Shown here piece by piece: positions 15,301 to 23,695 of a DNA stretch of 64,000 bases. The translations under genes were made by a program, and so were the position numbers. The stretch is from Lachnospiraceae bacterium UBA7729. GTDB lineage: Bacteria > Bacillota > Clostridia > Lachnospirales > Lachnospiraceae. The notes below the pieces were generated by a model. It saw nothing but the letters and a program-made list of their open reading frames with translations. It ran no database searches and had not been told where the DNA came from. The stretch is taken from assembly GCA_002482005.1 (NCBI GenBank), contig DLFD01000021.1, positions 1 through 64,000 on the forward strand, written 5' to 3'. How positions within the stretch are numbered: position 1 is the first letter of the stretch; each line of letters opens with the position of its first letter.

Positions 15301-16143
15301 TCAGCCCTTGACGGCTCCCGCCATCATACCCTTGACCAGCTTATCCTGCAGGATCGCGAACATGATGATCATCGGAAGAACAGAGAGAGTCAGGCATGCC
15401 ATGATCATAGCGGTATTGGAAGAATACTGTCCCTGATAGTTCCACAGAGCCAGCGGAAGGGTTCTGTTCCCATCCGACTGAGTCAGGGTGAAAGCAAAGA
15501 TGAACTCGTTCCAGATATTTACACCGTTGTAGATCGCCAGAGTCGAAAGCCCCGGAGTGGAAAGAGGCAGGATGACTTCGAAGAATCTGCGGTATCTGCC
15601 GCAGCCGTCGATATCTGCTGCTTCCTCAAGTTCCCTCGGGATTCCTTCCATGAATCCGGTCAGGATGAACACGGAGATCGGCAGGGCGAATGCCACCGCA
15701 ACCGGGATCAGGACCCAGATGGTATCATACAGATGCGTCTTGATAGCCAGCTGGAAGACCGGGATCATGGTAACATGGATCGGGATGGACATACTTGCCA
15801 CAACCAGCATGTAGATGAAGTTTCTTCCCTTGAACTTGAATCTCGAAAGCGGATAAGCCGCGAAAGCTGAGAACAGAAGCAGGAAGAGAAGGGACAGAAG
15901 CAGAACGATGACGGAGTTCCGGAAATAAACCCAGAACTTCACATCGGTGATAATCGTCTTATAGTTTTCAAGGTAAAAGCCCTTCGGAAACGCCAGTGCG
16001 CCTCCCATGATGACCTCCAGCTTTTCCTTGAATCCCGTCAGCACCATGAACATGAATGGTACAAATGCGACCAGCAGCCAGAACGTTGCAACGATGACGG
16101 CGATGATCCAGCCAATCTTCACTTTCTTTTTATTGTGTACCAT
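15301..16143 (-). CDS. Carbohydrate ABC transporter permease (MalG type)
   Basis: A 280-residue inner-membrane permease of the CUT1 class with about six helices. The EAA loop that docks the ATPase is seen as LEEAADIDGCGRYRRFFEVI followed by LPLSTPGL. The start overlaps the stop of the upstream permease as TGATG (16141-16145), so the two are translated together in the expected 1:1 ratio. No ATPase is encoded here; CUT1 systems in Bacillota commonly share an MsmX-type ATPase encoded elsewhere. Confidence 0.93.
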   Translation of the reverse strand: MVHNKKKVKIGWIIAVIVATFWLLVAFVPFMFMVLTGFKEKLEVIMGGALAFPKGFYLENYKTIITDVKFWVYFRNSVIVLLLSLLFLLLFSAFAAYPLSRFKFKGRNFIYMLVVASMSIPIHVTMIPVFQLAIKTHLYDTIWVLIPVAVAFALPISVFILTGFMEGIPRELEEAADIDGCGRYRRFFEVILPLSTPGLSTLAIYNGVNIWNEFIFAFTLTQSDGNRTLPLALWNYQGQYSSNTAMIMACLTLSVLPMIIMFAILQDKLVKGMMAGAVKG

Positions 16144-17039
16144 CAGTCGTCACCTCCTCTGTTCAGTACTTTCATGATCAGTGCGGCGATCGCTGTGATC
16201 AGGATGAACATACCGGCAGCAATTGCAGAGCCATAGCCCATATTATAGGTTACAAACGAATTCTTATACATGTAGGTTGCCATCAGTTCCGTGGAAGTAC
16301 CCGGTCCTCCGTTTGTCATAACGTAGACCAGATCAAAGTATTTCAGAGAACCGACAACAGACATTATGATCGCACTCTTGATGGTAGGGACCAGCATCGG
16401 AAGCGCAATGCTGCGGATATACTGGCTTCTGGTAGCCCCGTCGATCGCAGCAGCCTCATACAGATCTTCCGAGATGGAGGAATAGCCTGCCATATAATAG
16501 ACCATATAGAACGGGATGAACTGCCAGCAGATGACCAGGATGACGGCGTACAGGGCTGTCTTCTGGTTGCCCAGAAGATCGACCGCTCCGCCTCCGAACA
16601 GCTTGGAGAGTCCCGTGAAGATACCATCCTTGGTTGCCAGGAAATAGCGGAACAGATATCCTACTGCAACCGAACTCATCAGGAGCGGAAGGAACCAGAC
16701 GATCTTGTAAAGATTGAACTTTCTTCCCCCTGTATCCAGGAAGGTTGCAAGCAGAATGCCGATCGGCATCTGGATGACCAGGGAAAGGACCATAATCTTC
16801 ACATTGTTCAGGAAAGCCTGCCAGAACTTCGGATCATGGACCAGCTTGTTCCAGTTGCTCCATCCGTTGAAAACCTTGTCAGCGGAGATTCCATTCCACT
16901 GGGTAAAACTATTGATAAAAGTCTGTACGATCGGATAGAAAAGGAATATGGCCATCAGCAGAAGGACCGGCAGAAGGAATACGACTGCGCATATAGCTGT
17001 ATCCCGCGATCTTCTGTCCGCCATAGATTTGTTTTTCAT
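16143..17039 (-). CDS. Carbohydrate ABC transporter permease (MalF type)
   Basis: A 298-residue permease with six predicted helices, first at about 17-40. The EAA motif is YEAAAIDGATRSQYIRSIAL followed by PMLVPTIKS. It pairs with the MalG-type permease downstream (overlap TGATG) and the binding protein upstream. The N-terminus (MKNKSMADRRSRDTAI) is short, as in non-enteric MalF-like proteins. Confidence 0.93.
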   Translation of the reverse strand: MKNKSMADRRSRDTAICAVVFLLPVLLLMAIFLFYPIVQTFINSFTQWNGISADKVFNGWSNWNKLVHDPKFWQAFLNNVKIMVLSLVIQMPIGILLATFLDTGGRKFNLYKIVWFLPLLMSSVAVGYLFRYFLATKDGIFTGLSKLFGGGAVDLLGNQKTALYAVILVICWQFIPFYMVYYMAGYSSISEDLYEAAAIDGATRSQYIRSIALPMLVPTIKSAIIMSVVGSLKYFDLVYVMTNGGPGTSTELMATYMYKNSFVTYNMGYGSAIAAGMFILITAIAALIMKVLNRGGDD

Positions 17040-17056
17040 GACGCGTTCCTCCCTAG

Positions 17057-17092
17057 AGCAGAACAGGAAACCGCGAGGGTTTCCTGTCTGCT
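17057..17092 (-). promoter_or_regulatory. Intercistronic hairpin after the binding protein gene
   Basis: AGCAGA-A-CAGGAAACC pairs with GGTTTCCTG-T-CTGCT between the binding protein and first permease. Such stems commonly lower expression of permeases relative to binding protein by partial termination or 3'-end protection. Confidence 0.6.
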
Positions 17093-17129
17093 GCTGCTAT
17101 ATAAGGGCCAGCGTTATGCTGACACCGGA

Positions 17130-18410
17130 TTACTTATTCTGTGCCAGGTATTCATCCATCGCATCCTGCTGCATCTGTGCGACATTCTCCGGAGTCTCGG
17201 ACTTATCGAACAGCAGCTGGCTGGAGGACTTATGAACATCAGCAACGGAACTCGGAAGGTACTGGTCCCACCAAAGCTGTACAGCAGATGCATCGTTCAG
17301 GATCTTCAGGATATCCTGCCATGCAGGTTCTTCAGAGCTGGCAGCCTTCAGCGGCGGAAGCTTTCCGGCATCGATAGCCATCTGCAGCCATTCCGGAGTG
17401 GAATAATAGGTAGCCATCTTGAATGCTGCCTTAAGAGCGTCGCCCGTGCAGTTGAAGGAGATGAAGTTGTCTCCAAGAGTACCGACAACGACAGACTGAT
17501 CAGCTTCAGAGCCTTCCAGCTTCGGGAATGCGAAGCAGCCAAGGTTCTTATAGAAGTCCGGGTTCTCCTGCTTGATGGAGCCAACCTGCCATGAGCCGTG
17601 AAGCATCATGCCGGCCTCTCCGGTATAAAGAAGCGCACGGTCATCACCGTTATCAGGTGACAGAGAGTTGACGCCGTCCGGGAAGTATCCCTTGTCGACC
17701 CATTCCTCGATCTTGTCGCCAGCGTACTTCGTAGCATCGTTGACGAAGGATCCGGTTCCGTCATAAGCCTTGGATACGATATCCGGTCCGCCATAACGTG
17801 CAACCAGATACATGTAATACATGGATCCTGTCCATGCCGGCTGGTTTGCAAGTGCGAACGGAGTGATTCCGTCAGCCTTCATCTTATCGCAGAGGGCCTC
17901 AAGGTCATCGATGGTCTCCGGAACCTCATAGCCCTTGTCTGCCCACAGCTGCTTGTCGTAGAAGAATACTGCGACAGAGTTGTTCAGGACCGGTACTGCA
18001 TAGATCTTGCCATCATAGGTTGCCTGTGCCAGAGAAGCTTCCGTATAAAGCTGGTCGAGACCTGCTTCCTTTACAAGATCCGTGATGTCCTGCGCATATC
18101 CGGACTTGATGTACTCGATCATCGGTCCGCCTGACCAATGAGTGTACATATCCGGGCACTCTCCGGAAGACATCGCAACTGCAAGCTTCTGCTTGTACTG
18201 ATCGTTGACAGTACCGACTGTGTTGATCTCAAAGCCGTACTCTTCAGCATCATTGGCATTGAACTGGTCCGGTGCATAACTCCAGAGAGACTTATCCGGC
18301 TCATCTGTTCCCTGCTCCCAGAAGTCCAGTGTCTCACCAGCCTGGGCTGCCACAGCCATAGAACCTGCAAGCAGTGCAGCAAGCGTTAATGAAATCACTT
18401 TTTTGTTCAT
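17130..18410 (-). CDS. Extracellular sugar-binding protein of ABC transporter
   Basis: A 426-residue solute-binding protein (family 1 type) capturing an oligosaccharide for the two permeases. The start is placed at 18410 (MNKKVISLTLAALL). The ATG nine bases earlier immediately abuts the GGAGG and is too close, whereas 18410 has a 9-nt spacing. A signal peptide ends AVAAQA-GETLDFW. There is no Cys lipobox, which is unusual for a Gram-positive binding protein. The mature part has typical motifs such as DGKIYAVPVLNNSVAVFFYD and GEAGMMLHGSW. The ligand is unknown. Confidence 0.92.
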   Translation of the reverse strand: MNKKVISLTLAALLAGSMAVAAQAGETLDFWEQGTDEPDKSLWSYAPDQFNANDAEEYGFEINTVGTVNDQYKQKLAVAMSSGECPDMYTHWSGGPMIEYIKSGYAQDITDLVKEAGLDQLYTEASLAQATYDGKIYAVPVLNNSVAVFFYDKQLWADKGYEVPETIDDLEALCDKMKADGITPFALANQPAWTGSMYYMYLVARYGGPDIVSKAYDGTGSFVNDATKYAGDKIEEWVDKGYFPDGVNSLSPDNGDDRALLYTGEAGMMLHGSWQVGSIKQENPDFYKNLGCFAFPKLEGSEADQSVVVGTLGDNFISFNCTGDALKAAFKMATYYSTPEWLQMAIDAGKLPPLKAASSEEPAWQDILKILNDASAVQLWWDQYLPSSVADVHKSSSQLLFDKSETPENVAQMQQDAMDEYLAQNK

Positions 18411-18497
18411 ACTACTCATCCTCCTTGTATATGAATTAGTTGCCGATTCTGAGGGGCTTCCCTCTTTACCTGTAATATTAGTGCAGTTCTCACGGAA

Positions 18498-18527
18498 TCT
18501 ATATCATATATCTATTGTATTTATCAA
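18498..18527 (-). promoter_or_regulatory. Probable promoter of the sugar ABC operon
   Basis: Minus-strand TTGATA (18522-18527), 18-bp spacer, TATAGA (18498-18503), about 90 bp upstream of the binding protein start, in the divergent gap shared with the AraC regulator. Confidence 0.45.
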
Positions 18528-18647
18528 ATAACTTTGTTATTCTAACAGGGAAATTAGATAATATTGACGGGAAATGCGATGCCGTAAAGTATATTATTGA
18601 CGTATCCCACAATTCCTTTCGCATCCATTCTGACAAGGAGGCAGACT

Positions 18648-19925
18648 TTGAAACAGTATCGATCCAGCACGGTCCCGGATTATCTCCTCCGCTATGCTGC
18701 CCGCAGCATGCATACGACCGCACGCCGTCTCATACCGGACCAGCCGGATATGGATCGTATTCTTCAGTCTTCTTCGGATTTCTCCGATGATTCATGGTTT
18801 TCCGGGATGCGTTCCTGCATCGCTGAACGTATGAGGGGGAAAAAGAGATGCCATGTCTTTTCTCTTGAAAAGAAGATCTTCTATACCTGCATACCTGATG
18901 AAGAAGGTCTGGCTGTCCTCGGTCCAGTCCGCTTCCCCGCTCCTGTTGTATCCCGGGATAACTGCAGCCTGTACGCCATCGGCATGGCAGCGGCAGAAAC
19001 GCATTATGAAGAATGGCTTCAGTCCCTCCCGGTCATTGGGACCGATACTTTCATCGAATGCAGCCTGCTTCTGATCCACAGCCTGCACCCGGATAAAAAC
19101 GAAGACTGTGCTGACCGCGAAGCTTTTATTGAAGGAAATTTCCTGTCCGGTTCGATCCATGAGGATATTCAGACCCGTCTTTCCCGCATGATCTTCGAAA
19201 ACCGGGAGAATAACTTTATCCACAATACCTACAACCATGAGCTCAGAGAATGTGTCGCAGTAGAACAAGGCAATGTAGAGGAACTGAACCGTACTCTTGA
19301 GGAAAATTTTGCCGGACGGTATGGCAGCCTCAGCGATGACCCGCTCCGCCAGGAGATCGACATGGGGATCATCATCGTAACCCTGTCCTCACGCGCTGCC
19401 ATCCGCGGAGGGCTCAGCTATGAAACGGCATTCACGATGAGTGACAATTTCATACATCTTCTGGAAGAGACCAAAGATGTCATCATGGCTCAGCATATTG
19501 CCCGTCAGGCAGAGCTGCAGTACTGCACTCTGGTCCATGAACAGAATACTCTCAACCGGACAGAGGATAAGGCGCCGGAAAACAAACACATCAGTCATTG
19601 CAAGGATTACATCTATACACACCTGCACAGTAAACTCACGGTCCAGAAGATAGCCGCCGAGCTGGGACTCGAGCCCAATTATCTCTCTGCACTGTTCCGA
19701 CGCTACGAGAAGGTCCCTCTGAAGCAATATATCATCCTGGCAAAGATCCAGCTGGTAAAAAATCTGCTCACTTATTCCAGCTACAGCTGCAGTGAGATCG
19801 CCACGTATCTGTGCTTCACCTCGCAGAGCCATATGGGAGAACAGTTCCGTAAGGTGACCGGAATGACGCCCAGACAGTATCGTGAAAAGTATCATAGAGA
19901 TGATTTCCTGCAGACCAGCAGCTGA
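18648..19925 (+). CDS. AraC/YesN-type regulator of the sugar locus
   Basis: A 425-residue regulator. I place the start at TTG 18648 because GACAAGGAGGCAGACT is ideally placed before it; the ATG at 18597 has no such site. The last 100 residues are an AraC-type double helix-turn-helix (LTVQKIAAELGLEPNYLSAL for the first, CSEIATYLCFTSQSHMGEQF for the second, ending GMTPRQYREKY). The long N-terminal part lacks membrane helices and a receiver domain and probably senses a sugar or a partner. It is divergent from the transporter operon, so it most likely activates it. Confidence 0.85.
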   Translation: MKQYRSSTVPDYLLRYAARSMHTTARRLIPDQPDMDRILQSSSDFSDDSWFSGMRSCIAERMRGKKRCHVFSLEKKIFYTCIPDEEGLAVLGPVRFPAPVVSRDNCSLYAIGMAAAETHYEEWLQSLPVIGTDTFIECSLLLIHSLHPDKNEDCADREAFIEGNFLSGSIHEDIQTRLSRMIFENRENNFIHNTYNHELRECVAVEQGNVEELNRTLEENFAGRYGSLSDDPLRQEIDMGIIIVTLSSRAAIRGGLSYETAFTMSDNFIHLLEETKDVIMAQHIARQAELQYCTLVHEQNTLNRTEDKAPENKHISHCKDYIYTHLHSKLTVQKIAAELGLEPNYLSALFRRYEKVPLKQYIILAKIQLVKNLLTYSSYSCSEIATYLCFTSQSHMGEQFRKVTGMTPRQYREKYHRDDFLQTSS

Positions 19926-19975
19926 GCAGTAAATATTCTGATCTGCAGATACATTATTCTGAAAGGACCGCTTCC

Positions 19976-20638
19976 ATGTTCGAAAAATATCTGAATCCTG
20001 ACAGCAGAATCTATCGATTCCTTTCCCGGATCTGGGACCTGATCATCGTCAACCTCCTGACGCTTCTGACCTGCCTTCCCATCTTCACGATCGGGGCTTC
20101 CCTCTGTGCGATGCACTATGTTCTGATCCGGATGCACCGTAACGAAGAAGGAAAGATCTCGCGTAATTTTTTTGATGCGTTCCGCAGCAATTTCAGGAAG
20201 GGAACTTTATACTGGTTCCTGTTCGGGCTGTCCTACCTGTTTCTATGGGGTGATTACCGCCTGGCAGTCTCTTATCCGGACATCTTCCCTTCGGTACTTC
20301 GGTTCGTGGTCCCTGCAATTGCGATCTTTCTGTTCATGATCATGGAGTACGTGTTTCCTCTGCAGGCGAGGTTCGAAAATACCGCTTCCGAAACACTCCG
20401 GAATGCATTCATCCTGTCTTTCTCGAAGATCCTGCGCACGGTCCCGATGACAGTCATCTGGATCGTGCCCGGGGTCCTGCTTCGATACAGCCTGATCTCT
20501 TTCCCCCTTCTCCTGCTCCTCGGCATCTCTCTTCCTGCCTATGTCGGCACGATGCTCTACGACAGCACTTTCCGGCAGCTTGAAGAAAATCAGGAGCCGT
20601 CCAGGGATACAGAAGGCAGAAAAGCGGATGACTCCTGA
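19976..20638 (+). CDS. YesL family membrane protein (DUF624)
   Basis: A 220-residue protein with about five membrane helices. The start MFEKYLNPDSRIYRFLSRIWD, then LIIVNLLTLLTCLPIFTIGAS, is typical of YesL/DUF624, a family of unknown activity regularly found with AraC/YesN regulators and sugar ABC transporters. It follows the AraC gene by 50 bp on the same strand and its start has AAAGGACCGCTTCC upstream. A role in sensing or in the transporter is inferred only from this association. Confidence 0.85.
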   Translation: MFEKYLNPDSRIYRFLSRIWDLIIVNLLTLLTCLPIFTIGASLCAMHYVLIRMHRNEEGKISRNFFDAFRSNFRKGTLYWFLFGLSYLFLWGDYRLAVSYPDIFPSVLRFVVPAIAIFLFMIMEYVFPLQARFENTASETLRNAFILSFSKILRTVPMTVIWIVPGVLLRYSLISFPLLLLLGISLPAYVGTMLYDSTFRQLEENQEPSRDTEGRKADDS

Positions 20639-20647
20639 CCGGTCCTT

Positions 20648-23242
20648 TTACCCGGCCGCTCCCGGGATATGGAAATCCACCGGTTTCAGAGGCGGGATGA
20701 CTGTCCCTTCCTCACCCCAGAATGCTCTCAGGTTGCCGAACGGGTCCTTGCCCGCAGCGCCTTTGTCATCCTTATCAGTCTTTTTCTTTGAGGAGCCTTT
20801 CTTGCCTGATGCAGAGGCTTTTCCTGCCATCTCCTCTTTCGACGGCTCAAGTCCGAGTTTGTCGAGGACATCTCTGACCTTCTTCACCGGGAAGATCTCC
20901 AGAGACTTTTTCACTTCGTCCGCGACTTCATCAAGATCCTCTACATTCTCATAAGGAACGAAGACACGTCTTATGCCGGCTCTCTGCGCTGCCATCAGCT
21001 TCTCCGGAAGGCCTCCGATCGGCATCACGCCCCCTCTGAGAGAAACCTCACCGGTCATCGCCCACTCCGGGCTGACCTCACGGCCGGTCACCAGGGATGC
21101 CAGCGCCGTTGTAAGTGTGATCCCGGCAGACGGGCCGTCCTTCGGGATAGCTCCTTCCGGTACATGAATATGAAGATCGTTCTTCTCGAACAGCTCCGCC
21201 TTGTCCGGATACATTGCCTTGACCAGGGAGATGGCGATCTGAACGGATTCCTTCATGACATCGCCCAGCTGGCCGGTAACGATGACCTTGCCGTGCCCCT
21301 TGGTGAACAGGGTCTCGATAAAGAGGATCTCCCCTCCTGCTGCCGTCCATGCAAGGCCGGTCACAATGCCAGGCTTCTTCTCCTCCAGGATCGAATCATG
21401 GTGGATCGGATGCTGGTCCAGATACTGTCTCAGATCCTTCGCATCGACCACAACCAGAGCCGGAGTCTGATCTGCTTTCCCGGCCGCGGCATCCTTTGCG
21501 GGAACTTTCTCCGCAGTCTCAGAAGCCTTGCCGGCCGCCTTGTCCTGAGACAGGCTCAGTGCGGTGGAACTGCCCTTACCGGAGTCCTTCAGGCCACTCT
21601 CCACGACTTTCACCGCTGCATATCTGCAGAGAGTATCCAGCTGTTTCTTCAGGCCTCTGACACCGGATTCCATAGTGTATCCGGAGATGATCTCCCGGAT
21701 CGCATCATCGGTGACTTCCAGACGGTCAGACGTGATCCCGGTCGCCTTCATGGCTCTCGGAAGAAGATGTCTTCTGGCGATCTGGAACTTCTGAGCTGCC
21801 GTGTATCCCGGGAACTGGATGACTTCCATGCGGTTCAGCAGCGGTTCCGGAATGGTGTCGGTGGTGTTCGCCGTGCAGACGAACAGTACATCCGACAGGT
21901 CGTAAGGAGCGTTCATGTAATGGTCCGTGAAGCTGAAGTTCTGTTCCGGATCCAGCACTTCCAGAAGTGCGGAAGCCGGATCGCCGTTGTAATCACGGCT
22001 CAGCTTATCGACTTCATCGAGTACGATGACCGGATTGGAGGTCCCCGCCGTCTTCAAGGCATTCATGATGCGGCCAGGCATCGCTCCGATATAAGTTCTG
22101 CGGTGTCCTCTGATATCTGCTTCGTCCCGCACACCTCCGAGAGAGATCCTGACATACTTTCTTCCGAGAGCTTTCGCAATGCTCTGCCCGATGGAAGTCT
22201 TGCCGGTACCCGGAGCTCCCACGAACAGAAGGATCGATCCGGACTGCTTCTTATTCAGACTCATCACGGCAAGCTGCTGAATGACCCTGTTCTTGACCTT
22301 CTTCAGGCCGTAATGCTCGCTGTCAAGGATGTCCTGTGCTTTCTTCAGGTCGATCTTCTTCGGTCTTGCTTTCTTCCAGTCAAGGGAAGTAACGAAATCA
22401 AGATAGTCGTAGAGCATCCCGTACTCATGGCCATCCTTGCCTTCCTGCTTCATCCTCTGCAGGACCTTGTCCGCTTCCCTGCGGGCGATCTCATTCATCC
22501 CGGATTTCTCGATCTTCTGCTGGAAACGGGTGACATCTGAAACATTTTCCGGATGCATCTCGTCAAGCTGTTTCTGCAGGAAATCGATCTGCTTTCTCAG
22601 CGCATCCTCGCGGTAAAGCTTCTCATTCGTCTTCTTGGCGGCGTCTTCCGCTTCCGATGTGACGTCAGTCTCTGCGATGAAGCCGTAGATTGCCTTCTCG
22701 ATCAGGTCCAGACGCTCGGACTCCCTGTCCGGCTCCAGAAAGTGGAATCGCTGCTCCGGCGTGAGGTTGAGGTAGCTGGACAGAGCTGTCGCCGCCTCCT
22801 CAAGCGTCTTCCAGTGGTTGACATACTGTCTTGCCATCAGCCCCCACGGAAACTTCTTCAAGAACTCAAAGAGTCTGCTCTTCATCAGGCTGAGGCGCTT
22901 ATTCTGCTCCTCTGACGGGACATCCTCCTCGTCCGGGCGAAGGACCGACGGAGCATACAGGTCATCTCCGCCGATCTGTACCTCTCCGAGGTCCATGCGG
23001 CTGAGCGTCTCAACCGTGACATCTCCGTCGGAATCCACTGATTCCACCCTTCCCGTAAGGCCGATCGGGAAGAAATCGTCTTTGGTCAGGTTCTCCTTCT
23101 TCCTGGCTTCCTTCTGGAAGATGAAAAGGATCTCGTCCCCCTCATGGATCTCGGAAGGCGATGCGTCATCGAAGAAATCCTTCTTGAACGTCAGCGATAT
23201 ATGCGGGAGTATGATCATATTGTAAACAGGTACTGTAATCAT
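20648..23242 (-). CDS. lon: ATP-dependent protease Lon
   Basis: An 864-residue LonA protease that unfolds and degrades damaged or regulatory proteins. The start at 23242 is chosen for its site AAGGGGGACAAAGCAG. An N-terminal substrate-recognition domain is followed by AAA+ motifs (GAPGTGKTS near 342-350, VIVLDEVDK near 400-408) and the protease dyad, Ser in GPSAG (about 702-706) and Lys in GGLPEKL (about 742-748). It is longer than usual (about 775) because of an Ala/Lys/Ser-rich insert at about 549-598, between the AAA lid and the protease domain, and a charged tail after about 805. A CIRCE-like operator overlaps its promoter. Confidence 0.96.
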   Translation of the reverse strand: MITVPVYNMIILPHISLTFKKDFFDDASPSEIHEGDEILFIFQKEARKKENLTKDDFFPIGLTGRVESVDSDGDVTVETLSRMDLGEVQIGGDDLYAPSVLRPDEEDVPSEEQNKRLSLMKSRLFEFLKKFPWGLMARQYVNHWKTLEEAATALSSYLNLTPEQRFHFLEPDRESERLDLIEKAIYGFIAETDVTSEAEDAAKKTNEKLYREDALRKQIDFLQKQLDEMHPENVSDVTRFQQKIEKSGMNEIARREADKVLQRMKQEGKDGHEYGMLYDYLDFVTSLDWKKARPKKIDLKKAQDILDSEHYGLKKVKNRVIQQLAVMSLNKKQSGSILLFVGAPGTGKTSIGQSIAKALGRKYVRISLGGVRDEADIRGHRRTYIGAMPGRIMNALKTAGTSNPVIVLDEVDKLSRDYNGDPASALLEVLDPEQNFSFTDHYMNAPYDLSDVLFVCTANTTDTIPEPLLNRMEVIQFPGYTAAQKFQIARRHLLPRAMKATGITSDRLEVTDDAIREIISGYTMESGVRGLKKQLDTLCRYAAVKVVESGLKDSGKGSSTALSLSQDKAAGKASETAEKVPAKDAAAGKADQTPALVVVDAKDLRQYLDQHPIHHDSILEEKKPGIVTGLAWTAAGGEILFIETLFTKGHGKVIVTGQLGDVMKESVQIAISLVKAMYPDKAELFEKNDLHIHVPEGAIPKDGPSAGITLTTALASLVTGREVSPEWAMTGEVSLRGGVMPIGGLPEKLMAAQRAGIRRVFVPYENVEDLDEVADEVKKSLEIFPVKKVRDVLDKLGLEPSKEEMAGKASASGKKGSSKKKTDKDDKGAAGKDPFGNLRAFWGEEGTVIPPLKPVDFHIPGAAG

Positions 23243-23380
23243 CTGCTTTGTCCCCCTTATCTTGAGCACGGGCTGCTTTCCGCAGCCTTGCATGCAGGAA
23301 ATGTTTTTCCCCTGAGATTCTGTCTTCTTTGCCGGCGCTCTCCGTCCCTCCGGTTTCCTGAGGGCGGATGATGCGTCAGA

Positions 23381-23404
23381 GCTAACATAACACGATATGT
23401 TAGC
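23381..23404. promoter_or_regulatory. Palindrome over the lon -10 region
   Basis: GCTAACAT-N8-ATGTTAGC, a perfect inverted repeat covering the -10 (23384-23389) and touching the CIRCE-like element. A similar pair of half sites (TGTTAGC-N4-GCTAACA) occurs at 62914-62931. Confidence 0.55.
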
Positions 23405-23412
23405 AGTGTCAA
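23384..23412 (-). promoter_or_regulatory. Promoter of lon
   Basis: Minus-strand TTGACA (23407-23412), 17-bp spacer, TATGTT (23384-23389) with a TGn extension. Confidence 0.75.
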
Positions 23413-23426
23413 TAGTCGAGTGCTAA
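23400..23426. promoter_or_regulatory. CIRCE-like HrcA operator of lon
   Basis: TTAGCAGTG-N9-GAGTGCTAA. The right half matches the CIRCE consensus GAGTGCTAA exactly and the left half matches 7 of 9 positions of TTAGCACTC, with the exact 9-bp spacing. It overlaps the lon -35, where HrcA would block polymerase. hrcA is not in the window. Confidence 0.75.
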
Positions 23427-23695
23427 CAATTAGGTATTCTATTTAATTTTATGCAATCTGTTTCTTTGACACAATCTCCGGATATGGCAGCTGGTTTCCC
23501 TGGAGCTCTCCTGCAAGCATGGTCGATGTTCGCTGTCGCCGCATGGGCGGCGCTTTGTGGCTCTTCGCCGTACAGAAAAAGGCAGCCCCAAAAGACTGCC
23601 TTGTTTCCTTCCCGCACCTCCTGCAGGGATCTGTTCTATCCGCTTTCCGCTGTCTTTCTGATCCGCCGGTATTCCGCCAGGTCCTGCCGGGACTT
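23427..23695. other. Gap between lon promoter and asnB
   Basis: No gene is seen except chance frames. It contains the asnB terminator at 23579-23602. Confidence 0.6.
23579..23602 (-). terminator. Terminator of asnB
   Basis: AAGGCAG and CTGCCTT pair around CCCCAAAAGA, with an A-run before it (T-run on the minus strand), about 95 bp after the asnB stop. Confidence 0.7.

Noticed and set aside
18411..18419. Upstream ATG (MSSM) as start of the sugar-binding protein
   Set aside because: It directly follows GGAGG with no spacing; the ATG at 18410 has a normal distance.
21164..22540. Long plus-strand frame opposite lon
   Set aside because: It is antisense to a fully recognised Lon protease and has no start signals or protein-like features.
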